Of a stretch of 64,000 nt of DNA, positions 10,557 through 23,720 are shown in pieces. The stretch lies in assembly GCF_008831285.2 (NCBI RefSeq), contig NC_045143.1:8255503-8319502 (forward strand). The letters run 5' to 3'. Under the pieces are notes generated by a model. The model saw only the letters and a program-made list of their open reading frames with translations, ran no database searches and was not told the origin of the DNA. Made by a program: the position numbers and the translations under genes. The DNA is from Nymphaea colorata. Taxonomy: Eukaryota; Streptophyta; Magnoliopsida; Nymphaeales; Nymphaeaceae. Position 1 is the first letter of the stretch; each line of letters begins with the position of its first letter.

Positions 10557-12756
10557 CCAAAGCACTTCCAGCTTTATCACTCCGAAGCTCGTCGTCGGCC
10601 GCCAATGTTGCGGCGGAGATTCGGGGGTTGCTGCCGGAAAGGTTCTTCAGCCTGGCATCGATCAGTTAAGACCATCAAATGCAGTTTGGAATATTATTGC
10701 ATTGTAAGATGGCAGTGGAAACTAATTCCCATGGCAGAATCTTATTTTCATTTCTAAATCTATGTTGCTTGGCTTGGTACCAGCTGTTTGGACTTGTTGG
10801 TGGTGAGTCTGGATATATATTATATACTTCAATGGTGCTGAATATTCCGGCAGGTGAGCCGGTCCTCCCCCAAAAAGAAGAAGATAGGTGAGTTAGCATG
10901 AGTATGAAAGTCTTGGGAGCCCTTTTGGTTGTATAGTTCAAAGAAAGATTATGAATTTTAAGCTTGTCAAGAAAAATATGTATTGAATTTCCGAGACTCC
11001 AGTGTTGCCGGCCAGTTTTGTGCTCGGTCGAGGCGGCTCCGCCGACTTGGTTGTGCAGCTTAAAACCTTCAAGTTGAAGAAGGTGAATGAATGCTTCCGA
11101 TGTTAGTGGAGTCTCCTTCCATGGAATAAGAAGACTTTTTTAGTTGGTGTAGGAGCATCATTTGACAAAGCACGTCACCGACGGGCAAATTTTTGGCTCG
11201 GCAGGAAACATTTAAAAAGGAGAAATGTTTCTCCATGTCTCACATGTGAAAAGGAAGAAACTGTAACAGTTTTTTGTTTAATGAATTTTGTAGAATGCTC
11301 AAATTTTCTCTAAACTGTCTATCTGCTCATAGTTTTTCACATGGATCTGATGTTCATTTGATTACCAATCTGAACTCAAACTAGTTTGTAAAGAGCAAAC
11401 CTGCTTATTGCCGAAGCCTGTGCACAATACAAAAGTGAACAGATCTATGTACATAAGACATACTTTTAAAAGTGGGTCAGGGCATCGTAAAAGTGGGCAA
11501 GGATCCAAATGTCATGCACCGCGGGCTGTGCACGATGCACCGAACCATCTCTCATTTCATTACTTGTATTCTGATCAATTGACATGGGCAATTGAATTTC
11601 ATCCCGAGTACAATATTTCTTCATTTATACAGTTCCATAAGAAGAGTATTTTGAATATTTTACTTTTTTCTTTTAGAAAATGTGTTGTGGTTGTAGATGT
11701 TGATTTTAGATCCAACAATCAAATACTAACTATAATAACACTATATTCCCTCCAATTATGAGAATATAGAATATGTGTTCCAATAACATGACTTTTTCTT
11801 ATCAAAATTCTCTTAACACATAAGCTTATCCTGGACCTGCAACTTTCTATGCAGACTCAATTATGAAGGATTGACGATAAAGTTACCATGTAACAGAATG
11901 TAATTAGATTATCTACACGCGTTTCTGTGTATTCATTTGGAAACATTTTGATAAGAAAAAAAATTGTCCTACTTATTGGAATTGGAACTGTTTATATATA
12001 TAATGATGAGTGTATTTTTAAAGTAATCTATAATCAGAACCATTCGATTCATGAATGACCGCTTAAAATACTCCACTGCTTTTGCTTTTGAAAAGAAGAT
12101 ATAAAGACCTTTTTAAGGCAACTAAAATTATTGATTGCAATTGCTCATGCAAAACGTGACAACCTTATTTGTGGAGAACTCTCTTTTATCTCTTTCTGTA
12201 TTAAATATTATTATCTTATTATAAAGTGTACCAACAAAGAAATCGAAAAAGTTGTTCTGCTCGTTCGATTATTGTTATACCAAATGATTAAGTCATAAGT
12301 GCTAGACCCATCATTCATCAACAACAACCCAGGGTTTTGTTTTTTTTTTTTTTTTTTTGAACCGACGGTTGAAAAAAAAAGTTATTACCTATATATTAAA
12401 CCATTAAAAAACATCATATCTAATTAAAATATTACATCTCATTTTTCTTCCAATTGTCCATCTAAATTCTAGGAAGACCTATAGAGTATCTAGTTGAATT
12501 CCCAATGGGTACACCTTAGATTCGATTTCCATGGGCATTATGTATTGATCGATTTTGATGTAAAGAAGTTTCAAAGATAATGTCATGTTGATTAATGACA
12601 GGGCCTCTGGTTGCACCGCTTTCTACCCTTTTCACCTCAACTGTTTATTTAAATTAAATCAAAGATTTAGATTGTAGTTGATTAGTCCAGCACCAACCTC
12701 CTCTCGAGAAAGAGAAAGGGGGATAGAGTCTTTGGGTTTTGGAGGGACAGAGAAAG

Positions 12757-12847
12757 AGAAAGAAAAAAGATAGACTTTAGCTCTAAAAGAGAAGTTGAGA
12801 GAAAGAAAAAGAGATAGACTTTAGCCCTAAAAGAGAGATTGAGAGAC
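12757..12847. repeat. GA-rich tandem duplication, 44 bp period
   Basis: Two copies of a GA-rich unit containing GATAGACTTTAGC(T/C)CTAAAAGAGA start 44 bp apart (the TAGACTTTAG word at 12771 and 12815). The surrounding 12.70-12.88 kb is purine-rich throughout. Confidence 0.65.
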
Positions 12848-14781
12848 AAAAGGGAAAAGAAGAGAGACAACATAAGAACATAGGGCTGCCTGATTCAATG
12901 GTGAGTTTGGTGTGCCCACAACCCGGGCCCAACCATCAAGGCTTAATCAAATTATATTAAAAAATATTTAAAATATATAAATTTGATCAAATTATATTAA
13001 AAATATTTAAAATATATGAATTTAATTGATAAACATATATTTAATGGAGCCTAATCGGGCACATCCAAAAAATTTGTCTAGCTAACTCAAACCCATTTTC
13101 ACAGCTCATCCTCGACCCAATATGCCCTTTTCTTTTCTGCTTTAAAAGGAGCAAAATGCTGAAAAAATAAAATGAAAAAAAAAAAAAACAAAGTCCACTC
13201 TTAATCCGATTAAATTATATTATATTGAATGAATAAAAGTTACATAATAAATAGTTGGCAGGTTTAGGGACGTGATATATGATTATTCGCTACCTTTATT
13301 CCAAAGGCGAGCGGATGAAGAAAACCAAGTCCAGTTGCAGCATGGCGACAAACGCGATAAGGACACAGCATGCAAGCGGTGGTGCGTCACTCTTCGCTTT
13401 CTTCACTTACTAGACAACACACAGAATCCTCACTTGAAATGAATTGGCGTAGTGTATTAGTCGTTTAGTGTAAGGGGTGGAACTAGAATTTTTTTTTTTT
13501 TTTTTTAGAGGGACCAAACAATATTTTCAATACAAAGTCGAACAATATTTTTCATAATTTTTACCTTACTGTAACTAAAAATCTTAAATGTAATTTTGTA
13601 CCCAATGGAGAACCTTCTGTTTTGGGTTATCAATGTTATAAACAACTGCTTTGAATGGTCACTTAGGCCTTTAACACGAGGGCCGGAAATGATAAAAATA
13701 CTTTTAATGGTAAACTGGAAGAGTCCCCTCTTCTTTGCTCTTGTTATATGAGGAGAAATATGAAATTAGAAAAAAAAAATAATTTATAGAAAAAGAAACA
13801 TATCTCTCTAATGAAAGATAGAGCATGGTTCTATGTTAGCTACCTAACATGGAACTAGGTCCCTCTAAATTGATAAAACAATTTGCCAATACATGCTTTT
13901 ATCAATAAAAATTGTTACAAATAAAAATTTTTTAAATAAAAAAATTTAATAAGACACATTTTCTAACTCAATTTTTCATTTTTGGGTGAATGGAAGGTTA
14001 TTCTGTCGCCCCTAGGTCATGGAGAATCTCCCTCATGCCCAAGGTTTTGGCACATGGTTTGTGAAAAAGAGTTAGTGTACCTTCAACTTAGTATCATGTT
14101 CTACCCTTAGGAGGCGCATGATTGACCTGGCAATATGCAGTTAGCGTGTATGCGCGCCCCGAACCAACCAGCTGCCTTATGCCCTTTTGCCCTTTGAGGC
14201 TTGTCAAAGGACATTTTAATTTTAAAGGAAAGTTTATAAAAAGGAAACACTTGCAAATGATGAAAACCCTACTTAAAAATCTTCTTACCACTCAAAATGG
14301 TTTTAGTTATGGACAACTTTACTTAGTATTTTCCATTGATAAAATGTATACTTACAAAATTAAAGCAGCTATTTATAATTTTTCAAACATTAAGCAAATT
14401 GTTTGCAAAAACATCGAAGAAATTAAGCTTGAGCTCTCGAGCTTGACCCAAGTTCAACCCCTTTTAATCGTCGAAACAAGTTCAAGCTGGCTTACACTTA
14501 CCCACATTATTTTCAATAGTTAAAAGCAAAAAATCCTTCTTAGCTAGAAAGAGCAATAAGATTAGACACATTGTTCGCAATCTACAAACTCTAGCTTCTT
14601 CTCAAGTATGCAAAGTGAAATAAGATGAGAATATAACATAGAATAAAACTAGTTAGTCAGTCCCACAATTAAAGCTTATGATCCAAGGAGTTGATAAGCA
14701 ACCAGTCTCTATTTCAAATACTCATAGTGTTAACTTTTTATACTGCAAAAATAAAGGGGAAGTGGGCATCCATATGCAAGT

Positions 14782-14905
14782 TAAAACATAGTGAGGACAT
14801 CACTTTGATGCACTGAAAGTAGGTTGAATATCTAAAGAGATAGAATAAAACATAATGAGGTCATCACTTTGATGCACTAAAAGCATGTCTGATACTTAAA
14901 GAGAT
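14782..14905. repeat. 64 bp tandem duplication
   Basis: TAAAACATAGTGAGGACATC at 14782 recurs as TAAAACATAATGAGGTCATC at 14846, each followed by ACTTTGATGCACT, variable bases and AAAGAGATA. Two diverged copies, noncoding. Confidence 0.7.
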
Positions 14906-15007
14906 AAGGCAAAGGGTGAGGGCTTTGACCTCTTTTGTTTGATGGTAAGATAAAATATTCTTCTTACTCATCTAACAAACCTAATGATGTCACTCTATGT
15001 CACCAGA

Positions 15008-15210
15008 ATGCGGGGTGCGGGTGCGGTGATGATATTTATTATTATTATTAATTTATTAATATAATATATTAATAATATCAAATTTGATAAAAAAACTAAA
15101 AAAATGAAATCAATCGGATGCGGGTTGGGTGCGAATATGGGTCGCACCCACACCAGCACCCGCATCGCGTCGACGCGGGTGCCTCACCAGGGTTGCTGCA
15201 CCCTGGTGAC
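15008..15210. repeat. GTGCGGG/CACCCGC-rich inverted repeat
   Basis: GGGGTGCGGGTGCGG at the left is complemented by CACCCGCATCGCG...GCGGGTGCC at the right around an AT-rich (ATT)n centre, followed by a CACCAGGG/CCCTGGTG hairpin (15186-15210). It looks like a decayed non-autonomous element; no target duplication was found. Confidence 0.4.
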
Positions 15211-16314
15211 ATTGATGTCACTGCATCAACTCCTTTTGCTTGTGATTGATTATATAAAACGGAACCTTTCACCAAATAATTTCTCTTTTGAAAGTGAAAA
15301 TAATCCCCAATGCACCAACTTCTTATTTGTTATGAAAAAAGAAATTCAAGAAGTACTTACAAGCAAATTAATCTTAAATCCTAAACTTTCTGTTTCAACC
15401 AATTAACGTTCAACAATGGGTGATTCTCATGTTTGGAACTAGAAGAGAGACAAATGATCTCATTTATTTTGCTCGTGCTTTTGTTTTTCTTTTTCTTCTC
15501 ATTAAATTAAGGGCAAAATACAATGATTTAGAGCTACTGGATGTAGAATTTTGTTATGTAACTAAAATTTAAAAACATCATATACCACTGGCAAAACATC
15601 ACAAATTGTTATTGCATTATAAAACTTAAACTGATATTCGTATGAGAAATTATTTTTAATTTCTAATTATCCAACAACTTTGGCATCCGACGGATTTGAT
15701 GTTCCTAAAAAAGAAATGATGAATTAAAATATAAATTAAATTATTTTTTTTTATCATAAAGTGGGAAAAAACGTAAATACGAGGACACGCTCCTCGTTGC
15801 GTTTCAAGACAAAAAGGTAGGGGCCGCGCTCCCTGTTTTCGGAAAACTGGTACCCAATCGGATCTTGCCTTCTGCACCTCTCGCCACCAACAGTCGCAGA
15901 CAATCTTTCTCCTGAATTTTTTCCTCGAATATCAAACGCTGAAAAACCTGAAAACACGCTACGTGGCGCAGATACTTTTGTTCCTTTTTTAGAGAGAGAA
16001 TCTATGGAGATGCTGGCGCTTCGAGCGCTGCGCAAAAGGCGTCAAAATGCCACGCAGCAAAATGGGAACGGACGCGATAGTGACACCTGTGCAACCCTTC
16101 GAGAAACGAGCAGCCAGGTGCCAGGCAGCAGCTCACCGGAAAAGGATCAGATCAGATGAATGAAAGGAAGGAAATGGAGCACATTGGGAGGCGAGAAAAG
16201 GCCGTAAGCAAGAAGCCCAGCGAAAGAAGAAGAAGGAGAGAGTGAAAGGGGAAGAAGAAGAAGAAGAGGAGGACGAGGAGGAAACATATAGGACGAGGGA
16301 AGATCAGGAGGAAG

Positions 16315-18384
16315 ATGGGGATGGTGTGGATGGAAGAGCAAGAGGTGATGGCGGCTCCGTTCGTGAGGAAGACGTACGATATGGTGAGCGACCCGGCGAC
16401 GGACGGACTGGTCTCCTGGGGAGGCGGCAACAACAGCTTCGTGGTGCTCAACCTCTTCCACTTCTCCCAGCAGCTCCTCCCCAAGTTCTTCAAGCACAAC
16501 AACTTCTCCAGCTTCGTCCGTCAGCTCAACACCTATGTCTCTCTCTCTTGCCATTTTCATCGCCCTAATGATCTCCCTTCCCCTTCTGCTTCAAATTTTC
16601 TCTTTTTAATGAGCAATTTTTCTTCAACTTTTGTTATTTTCGAAATCGTTTTTCGTGTTAAAGGACAAACTCAACTGCAGTCCTATAGTAAAAGCTGTTG
16701 GGGAAGAGGAAATTTACTTTTGAGTTGGTGACATCAACGTGGTGATGGTCTTAACGAGTACTTCTCTTTTTAATTTGAATTTCCAATTAGCAAGATGACC
16801 GTTCTTTTGTATGTCTTCGGTTGCTCGATTTACTGCTCCTTCTGCTGTTCCTATCCATGAAATGACATTTAAACATAGTTAGCAATATCTGAAACAACAA
16901 GAGATCGAAAGGCTTTTCTCGCTTTAGAAAGATAGAAAGAAAGATTTGAAATGAGATGACAATATCGATGACTTGATTTGGCTTCTGTATGAACCTTTTT
17001 CTTTAGAATAAAGCCAGAAAATCACAGCATTATTATACTACAGGAACAGGTGCCATGCATTCTTCTGTTCCAGAAAGAACTTTGAAAAAGAAAGTATTTC
17101 TACCAACGTAAGATTTTCCTTTTTCATCTTTAAATCTCAATACTTGGAGCTTTCCTAAACATCTATGGCTGTAGACGCCTTTCTGAGAATTTTTAATGGT
17201 TGTCAACAGGAATTTGGTTCACCTGGCGAGGGAGTAGGATTTCGAACCTTCGAGTTGTAAAATGTCATGAAATCAACTCAGCGTGTTTCTGTTGAGCAAT
17301 TTTTTCGATATAACTTATTTTGCTTACCGGTGTCAAAGTTTTCATTATTATCGTCATATTATTATACACCATCAAACTCCCTTCCTTACGGCTGAGAAGC
17401 GAAATAGAGATCACGTCTATAAGGCCAGAAACAAACTAAGAAATTTGAAGACTGTAATCACTCATCTCATATACAATTAGATCGCACAATCTCTGTTCTC
17501 AAATTTAGCTGCTGGTGTTTAATTTGTACGCTCAGGGGTTCAGGAAGGTCGATCCTGATAGATGGGAGTTCGCAAACGAGCATTTCTTGCGCGGACAGAA
17601 ACACTTGCTGAAGAACATCGTGAGGAGGAGGAACAACCCGAATGCCGGTGTCGGCGGTTGTGGTGATGTTGGTGGCCGCAGGGGCGGCCCGGTGGAGATG
17701 GAGCTCACCAGCGAGGTGGATAGGCTGATGCACGAACGCCACGCCATGGCCATGGACCTGGCGAAGCTGAAGGAGGGCCAGAAGGCCATGGACGAGGAGG
17801 TGCGCGTGATGAACAGGCGCCTGCAGGTGACGGAGAGGCGGCCCCAGCAGATGATGGCCTTCCTTTCCAAAGTGGTGGGGAACCCCGCCATCCTCTTCCG
17901 CATCAGCAAAGGGTTCAAGCAACAGAGGGAAGACCGGATCGCAGACAAGAGGCGGAAGATGATCGCAGTAAAGGGGGAAGAGACGCCGGCGCCTCCGCCG
18001 GCAGCTGCTGCTTCTCGCCTATTTGGTGGCTCACAGATTGAGGTGGTGGCCGGGAGTGGTGCCGGTGACGAGATTGAGTTGAGTGTTGAGTCGCCATCTT
18101 CGTCAAAATCTGGTGGGATGTGCTCCACTGTGGGAAATGATGAAGTCAGGATGCAGATGATGGCTGAGCAAGTGGCACTGGAAGATTATCAGGAACCCGT
18201 GATGCAGGGAGAAGGAGACGAGGATCAGGAGAAGGAAGAGGAAGAAGACGAGGAAGGGCCTCTCTTGATTGAGGACATACAGCTACCTGAGTATGTATAT
18301 GAGTGCAGGCAACTCCTTACAGACTACGGATTAGAGGGACCAGCTCGGCACCTCCCTGGTGCTTTCTTGGGGACTCGCTTCTAA
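16315..18384 (+). CDS. HSFC1: Class C heat stress transcription factor (HsfC-type)
   Basis: Two exons (16315-16536 and 17536-18384) flank a 999 bp intron inserted in the DNA-binding domain at the position conserved across plant Hsfs; the join reads [15 protein letters not shown]. The product is 356 residues: DNA-binding domain (about 14-105, [14 protein letters not shown] to [10 protein letters not shown]), a gly-rich linker, the HR-A/B coiled coil for trimerisation (about 129-190), a basic nuclear-localisation-type cluster (203-216) and an acidic tail (about 300-320). The [15 protein letters not shown] phrase and the intermediate HR-A/B spacing point to class C rather than A or B. It should bind heat shock elements in the nucleus; class C members usually lack a clear AHA activation motif and none is obvious here. 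Frame is intact. An in-frame Met at residue 3, 6 or 12 is possible as an alternative start. Confidence 0.92.
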
Positions 18385-18660
18385 TTCCAAGTAGTTGAAA
18401 CTAGGAGTTCACTCATGGAAATCGAATGAGTGCGCGTCAGTAGAGCGCCTAACTAATTAGTCATCTCCTCCTCTGTCCGTTTCTCCTGTATATGTGTTAT
18501 GTCAAGCTCTAATGTAGGAAGTTTAGCTGCAGAGGATGGTGAAAAGAGCAGTAGAGAAGAGAACGCAGCTTTTGCTAAACTGATGAAAAAAGAAGGTTGT
18601 ACATTTCTTTCCCCTTTTGTTAAGGAAACCCTGTGCGTTTGGAGATAAATTCATCGTTGT
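18385..18660 (+). other. Probable 3' UTR of the heat stress factor gene
   Basis: This noncoding stretch follows the stop codon and contains no competing ORF. No single canonical AATAAA is seen, so the poly(A) site is undetermined. Confidence 0.4.
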
Positions 18661-21155
18661 TTGGTGGCTCGAAGAACTTCTAGAATTTTTTTCTAAGAAA
18701 ATTTTACCTGGTTTAAGAAGGGATGTGTGAAAAAGTTATTCAGAAAAAAAAAAGTAGGTTATCCATTGTTTGATGAGTGAAGAAAATTATTCTTCAATTT
18801 GTTTTTAGGTGTTTGACGAAAGCGCATAAAAATACTGAAAATGAAAATGTCAACGCTGGCCAAGAGTTCTGCTCCTAAACTCCGCTGGAACTTTGCTGGT
18901 ACTAACATCTTGAAATCTCGCCAAGTTTCTCTTGCAGAAGTGCAGAAACTCTTCCTCCGCCGTAGTTGCTCCTTCATTCAGCACCATTGCAGAGTATATC
19001 TATGGTTTGGAGCCACCAAATCCAAGGCTGCGTTAAACCAGAAGGCTCAACACCCATTTGCCCGCACAGCGAGACCAAAAAGGTTCATCTCCTTATCACA
19101 TTTATCGATGGGAATTCAAAAAGCCACCGCCTGTGCGATAACAAGACAGTCCATCTCCATGGGCGGCATCTTCACTCCTTCAGGAATCATTTTATCTTCA
19201 ACCATCAAACAATCAAAACTCCAACCAGTCAGAAGCATCCCTAGAATCACAACTTTCCGGCGTCGGAGGATAGGTGGGTGACTGACCTCTCCACAGTTAG
19301 ATGAGGTCCCTGATGCAAGCCGACCGAATGGAGGTAGCCATGATCAGAATTAGGCATCACCATCTCCACAGCGGCTGGCCAACCTATAGGGTTCGATCGG
19401 CTTGTTTAGGCCTTGGTGAGGCGGGGGGTTCAGGCGCCATCCTTGTGTGCTTCCATGGTCATGCAATTGGCCTTCTTGAACACCAGCAACCCCCAAAGGA
19501 CTTCTTGAGCCACTCCATCACCATAGGCCTCTGAAGATATATATGGAGAACTCGGCCTTGGCTCATGGCGGTCGAGCACAATATGACGGCTGGCCGTCAC
19601 AGCAGTCTTACGAGGTGGCATGTCGTGCAAAGACGAGCCGGAGAAGTGGCGAGCAGCAGGGACGACAACGGAGCCGAGATGACATTTTCTATCATATTTT
19701 TTTTAATAAAAAGATGAAGTAAGGATCCTAAATGTGAATCTTAGGTCCGATTTTAAATTTTTAATTTCATGAACCATAGATGTCTCATAATTTTTTTTTT
19801 CACATCAACAGAAGCATGACAAATCACAGATCTAAATTTATGGATTTTAAATTTGATGCTATCAAACGCCCCTTTAAGGTCATTTCTAAAAAGCTGGATA
19901 ATAACACTTAAGAATGACTGAATTGAATAAATCCGATTAGATTGACTTATATAGTGGTAAAGTTACTTTTTAGAATTAATGGTGAAGGATAGTTGACAGT
20001 TTGTGACGGATTACACAATGAAAGTGTTAACGGAAAAGACCACAACGTCCTTAACACGGAATTCTAAAAACATTAAGAAAACCGGCGGAGACAAGAGGCT
20101 TATGGTGATCTGTTATCGAAAACAAACGGGTAAAAGAAGAAAATTTTGCCGGAGATTATGTGGTGGTCGGAGTCTGCAACTTTAGATTATTTAAGAAGAG
20201 AAAAAGTATCGTTGGGCGAGAGTTCGCAACTTTGGATCATTTTATAAGGTTGTGTTTGATGGTCTCGGATCTTAAATTGGAGTCAGCATAAAAACTGTGT
20301 TTTGAAATATTATAATCCGTGTTACATGTTAAAAACCGTGGATTTAAGATTAAATGAGGGTTTAATCTCAAATTCATAGACCACAAATCCCAAATCTACG
20401 GTGAGACAAATGCAATCGATAACACAAAAAAAAATCCGAAGAGAAGATTGTTGTGTCCGTTCCGAGCTAAACTCTTTCCTGATTTCCTTCTAATGAATTA
20501 GGTTTTCCAATATTTTGTTTATGGAGGGAAGTCATTGTTTCTTTGTCGATTCTGCTATCACTATTTTTGTGTTCTATTGGAAACCTTTCATAAGAGGATG
20601 CTGGTCTTGTCAAGCAGCCAAACGATCTAATATTTGTGTTCTATGCAAACATAAAGTCAGTCTGCTTCAGTTGAAGACTGGGAAGTAAATTGGTAAGGGC
20701 CAAAAATGTATGTTCCTAAAGGGGTTGATGCAATGGACATGCTGAGGAATGGTATGTTGTTAGCTTTCGTTTTGAATCCCTCGAGCATCAACTTTTCGAG
20801 TTGCAAAAGGAAGTCTTTTATGTGCACATTGGAACATAGTAGGGGTGACATCCCAACGCACCAAAAGCAGATCATGTATCTTATGAAAATGAAGTGATGG
20901 ATAGGATATTTGACTTTCCGTGAGTCTCCCAAGCTCACCTAAAAGGGCCAAAAATACATGCTGCTAGTGAAACATATTATGAACCCGCCAAAGAACAATA
21001 TTTAGTTTCCAGCCACGGTTGGGCAAAATTGACATACATGCAACCACATCTTTGCTAATCAAGCCATCTATGCCCTAATTTTATTATGATAGTTGGAATA
21101 GGACACCAATAGTGTCTGCACTGGCAAAGAGCAGTTAAATAGGGTAGGGCAGATC
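18661..21155. other. Intergenic DNA with MITE-like fragments
   Basis: Overlapping open frames at 18841-19281 and 18966-19244 have no recognisable domain and I do not call them. 19725-19875 ends in GCTATCAAACGCCCC, a Harbinger-like terminus, and 20244-20420 carries CATGTTAAAAACCGTGGATT, related to the repeat at 8.95 kb. 20650-20950 has weak open frames on both strands with no identifiable product. Confidence 0.45.
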
Positions 21156-21559
21156 CAGGGATGTCAATATATCCGATTTGGATCAGATATCTTACTGAAT
21201 CGATCCAAAAAATCGGATATGAAAAAAAATTTCATATCTGATTAAGAAATCAGATCAGATTCGGATTTTAAAAATGACATCTTGTCGGATTCAGATATAC
21301 ATAAATATCTGATAGGATTTAGATCAGATTTATTTCTAGACTAATATCTTATATCTAATGTTCTTATATTTTGAAAATTGGTAACACTTGGTTCAAAATC
21401 TGGATTCCGATATGAATATAAAAATCGGGTTCATATTGTAAAATCAAATTTTAGATTCGGATATGACTTTTTTATTTGTATTTGAATCCGAATTAGAATA
21501 TGTGAATATTCAAAACAAAAGGGTATATCCAACTCAATTCCGATCTGTTGACATCCCTA
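21156..21559. mobile_element. hAT-like element of the 'ATCCGAATCCG' family
   Basis: Starts CAGGGATGTCAATATATCC and ends ...CTGTTGACATCCCTA, an inverted-repeat pair. Possible 8 bp flanks GGCAGATC and AGTTGATC match at 5 of 8 positions. The interior is made of degenerate GATCGGATAT / TCGGATTTGGAT words. Noncoding. Confidence 0.6.
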
Positions 21560-21622
21560 AGTTGATCTAACACGGTTCAATTAAGACTTCATGTTTTAGT
21601 GTTTGGGCAAATTTCGATCTTG

Positions 21623-22826
21623 CAGGGACGTCAATTGATCAAAATCGAATCAGATGTATCATTTGCTATATTTGATTTATAAGTCAGTTTACATATTCAA
21701 ATTACATTTCAAATGCAAGCGACGAAAAAGTTTGTACTATATCCAAATCTGAATTCTAAACTCAAAGTTCGACTCTGGCTTTTAAATTCACAACTGAATC
21801 TAAATATGCCTTTTTAAATACACAACTGAATCTGCGTCTCATTATTATATGATAAGCATCTACTTCAAAAGTGAATGGATATTTAATATAAAAGATGTTT
21901 ATTTGGGACTAAATTCAAGCTTGAATACGAATATGATCACATATTTACTTAAAACCAGTCCAATCCATTGACATCCCTACCAGTAGGACTGTCAGTGAAT
22001 CTGAGTTGGACATGATATTCAATCAAACTATTTAAAAAAAATAGATACAGAAGAAAATTTAAAATTCAATTAAGACACAAAATCAGATTTGGATTTAATA
22101 AATGACATCCAATTGAATTCAAATTCAGATTTAAATAAATATCCGATCCAAGTTGGATTAGATTTATAAGTTTTAAATGAATTGTCTATAACAAATTTCT
22201 ATTCATTTTGAAAGTCTATTCGTAGCATGTTGTAATGTGGTTCAGGTTCAGATTCACTAGAATGAGAGTCAAACACAATCAAACGCATTTTTTTACGTGA
22301 CATTTAATGAGCTTGAAGAGGGGGAAAATATTTTGTCCAAGTTCTCGCTTATAGATACAACACATATCAGTAGCCTTACATTTGGAGGTTGATGCAGAAA
22401 ATTCATGGAGACCAGCCCTAGAGGTTTCAGTTTCTTGCATTTGTCCTTAATTGTATCTACTTTTTTCAGATATTCACATATTTAGATTTGAATTCAGGCT
22501 CACATATGAACAAAAAGAAAAAGTTACATTCGGATCCAAATCTAAAATATGATTTCACAATCCAAATCCAATCTGAATATAATTTCGCATTTATATATGA
22601 ATCCGAATCCGCATTTTGAATCTAATCTGGCCAAGTTCTAACATGTAAGAGCACTAAATATAAGACATTTTTTTAAAACTGAATTCAATTTAAATCCATA
22701 TCTGATAGACTATTTATGTATCTCTGAATTTGAATCTGATCGGACATCGGATTCTTGTTAATTTTTTTCTTCAGTGGCGATTTTTTTTTAAGGGTTCGAA
22801 AATCAACTATATTAGCATCCCTACAT
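21623..22826. repeat. Further copies of the 'ATCCGAATCCG' family, end to end
   Basis: 21623-21979 begins CAGGGACGTCAATTGATC and ends CCATTGACATCCCTA. It is followed directly by a longer, more decayed stretch to about 22826 that ends ...TAGCATCCCTA and repeats the same TCAGATTTGGATTTAA / AATCCGAATCCGCA vocabulary. So two or three family members are clustered here. Confidence 0.5.
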
Positions 22827-23720
22827 CAGTCATTTTCTGAAATTCTTTTGCATAACGACTGAAAGACTACTCCACTAATCTTGCTAGTTTGATATTCAAA
22901 CCTAGTCTCCAACTTGCCGAGAGTTTCAGGCAAACATGTCTCCACACGGTGACCTTCCCAGCAGACAGGTTTTAATTTTCTAATATAAAACTTACTTTGA
23001 CACGCAGTCACAAAAAATGCTTTTTTTAAAAAAAAACTGAAAAACACGATAAATAAATTTACCGTTTAAAACTTTAAACAAACGTCATTTTTTGACAAAA
23101 AGTGAAAAATACGCATTTTTTTTGCCTTGTTTTTCATCTTATTTATTTTTTCATGTTTTTAATGCCAAACTGTTGAATAATTATTAGTTTTTCATTTATT
23201 TTATTTTCTCTCGTTTTTGGTTTTTTTAATTGTTACCGTATATTTTTTATTTTTTTCTTTGTCTTTCATTCTCGTCCCGTTCTACTCGCAGTTTCAAAGC
23301 CGGGGAATTTTTTATAACTATTTAACATTGCTGCATCAGCCCGACGGACGGTGTCCAGCACAAAAATTTAAAGATCCCAGAACGTTGCGCGAGCCTCCCT
23401 GTCAGTTCATTACAAGTCAACCACACGATCTCCTGCTGCGACCTGTCAATTCCTGTCACCGGTCTCAGATTTTTCTAAGTAGTTGGCCTGAAAATATTTG
23501 CCGGCGACCGCGCCCCTCTGTCACATTTCGGTAGTTGAGTCGAAAGTCGTGGAGGATTCCCATGTTCCAACCACCGGTCATGCCTCCTGCAGTCAACAGA
23601 CCACCAAATAAAGTGGTTGGCATTGAAAGATAAAGCGAACCAGAGTTCACCTACGAGGGGCACTGACATTTCTGCTCTTTTCTCTCTCTCCTTCTCCCAC
23701 AAACCGTTGAAGCAGAGAGA
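22827..23720. other. Intergenic and upstream DNA of the 23.7 kb ORF
   Basis: AT-rich with a T-run tract (23095-23260). The final ~60 bp before 23721 is CT-rich (TTTCTCTCTCTCCTTCTCCC), like a plant 5' leader. No other gene is supported. Confidence 0.4.

Larger units (their letters stand above)
10557..16314. other. Intergenic DNA with small tandem duplications
   Basis: No gene is supported in this 5.8 kb. It holds a 44 bp tandem duplication (12757-12847), a ~40 bp AT-rich duplication (12944-13025), a 64 bp tandem duplication (14782-14905), a GTGCGGG-rich repeat (15008-15210), a long T-run (12339-12358) and a T-run beside GGGGTGGAACTAGAA (13475) that resembles an hAT-like terminus. The last ~150 bp is the GAAGAA-rich 5' leader of the heat stress factor gene. 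Confidence 0.5.

Noticed and set aside
18841-19281. 146-codon plus frame after the heat stress factor gene
   Set aside because: Two different plus frames are open over the same DNA and neither shows a domain; the region borders MITE-like sequence.
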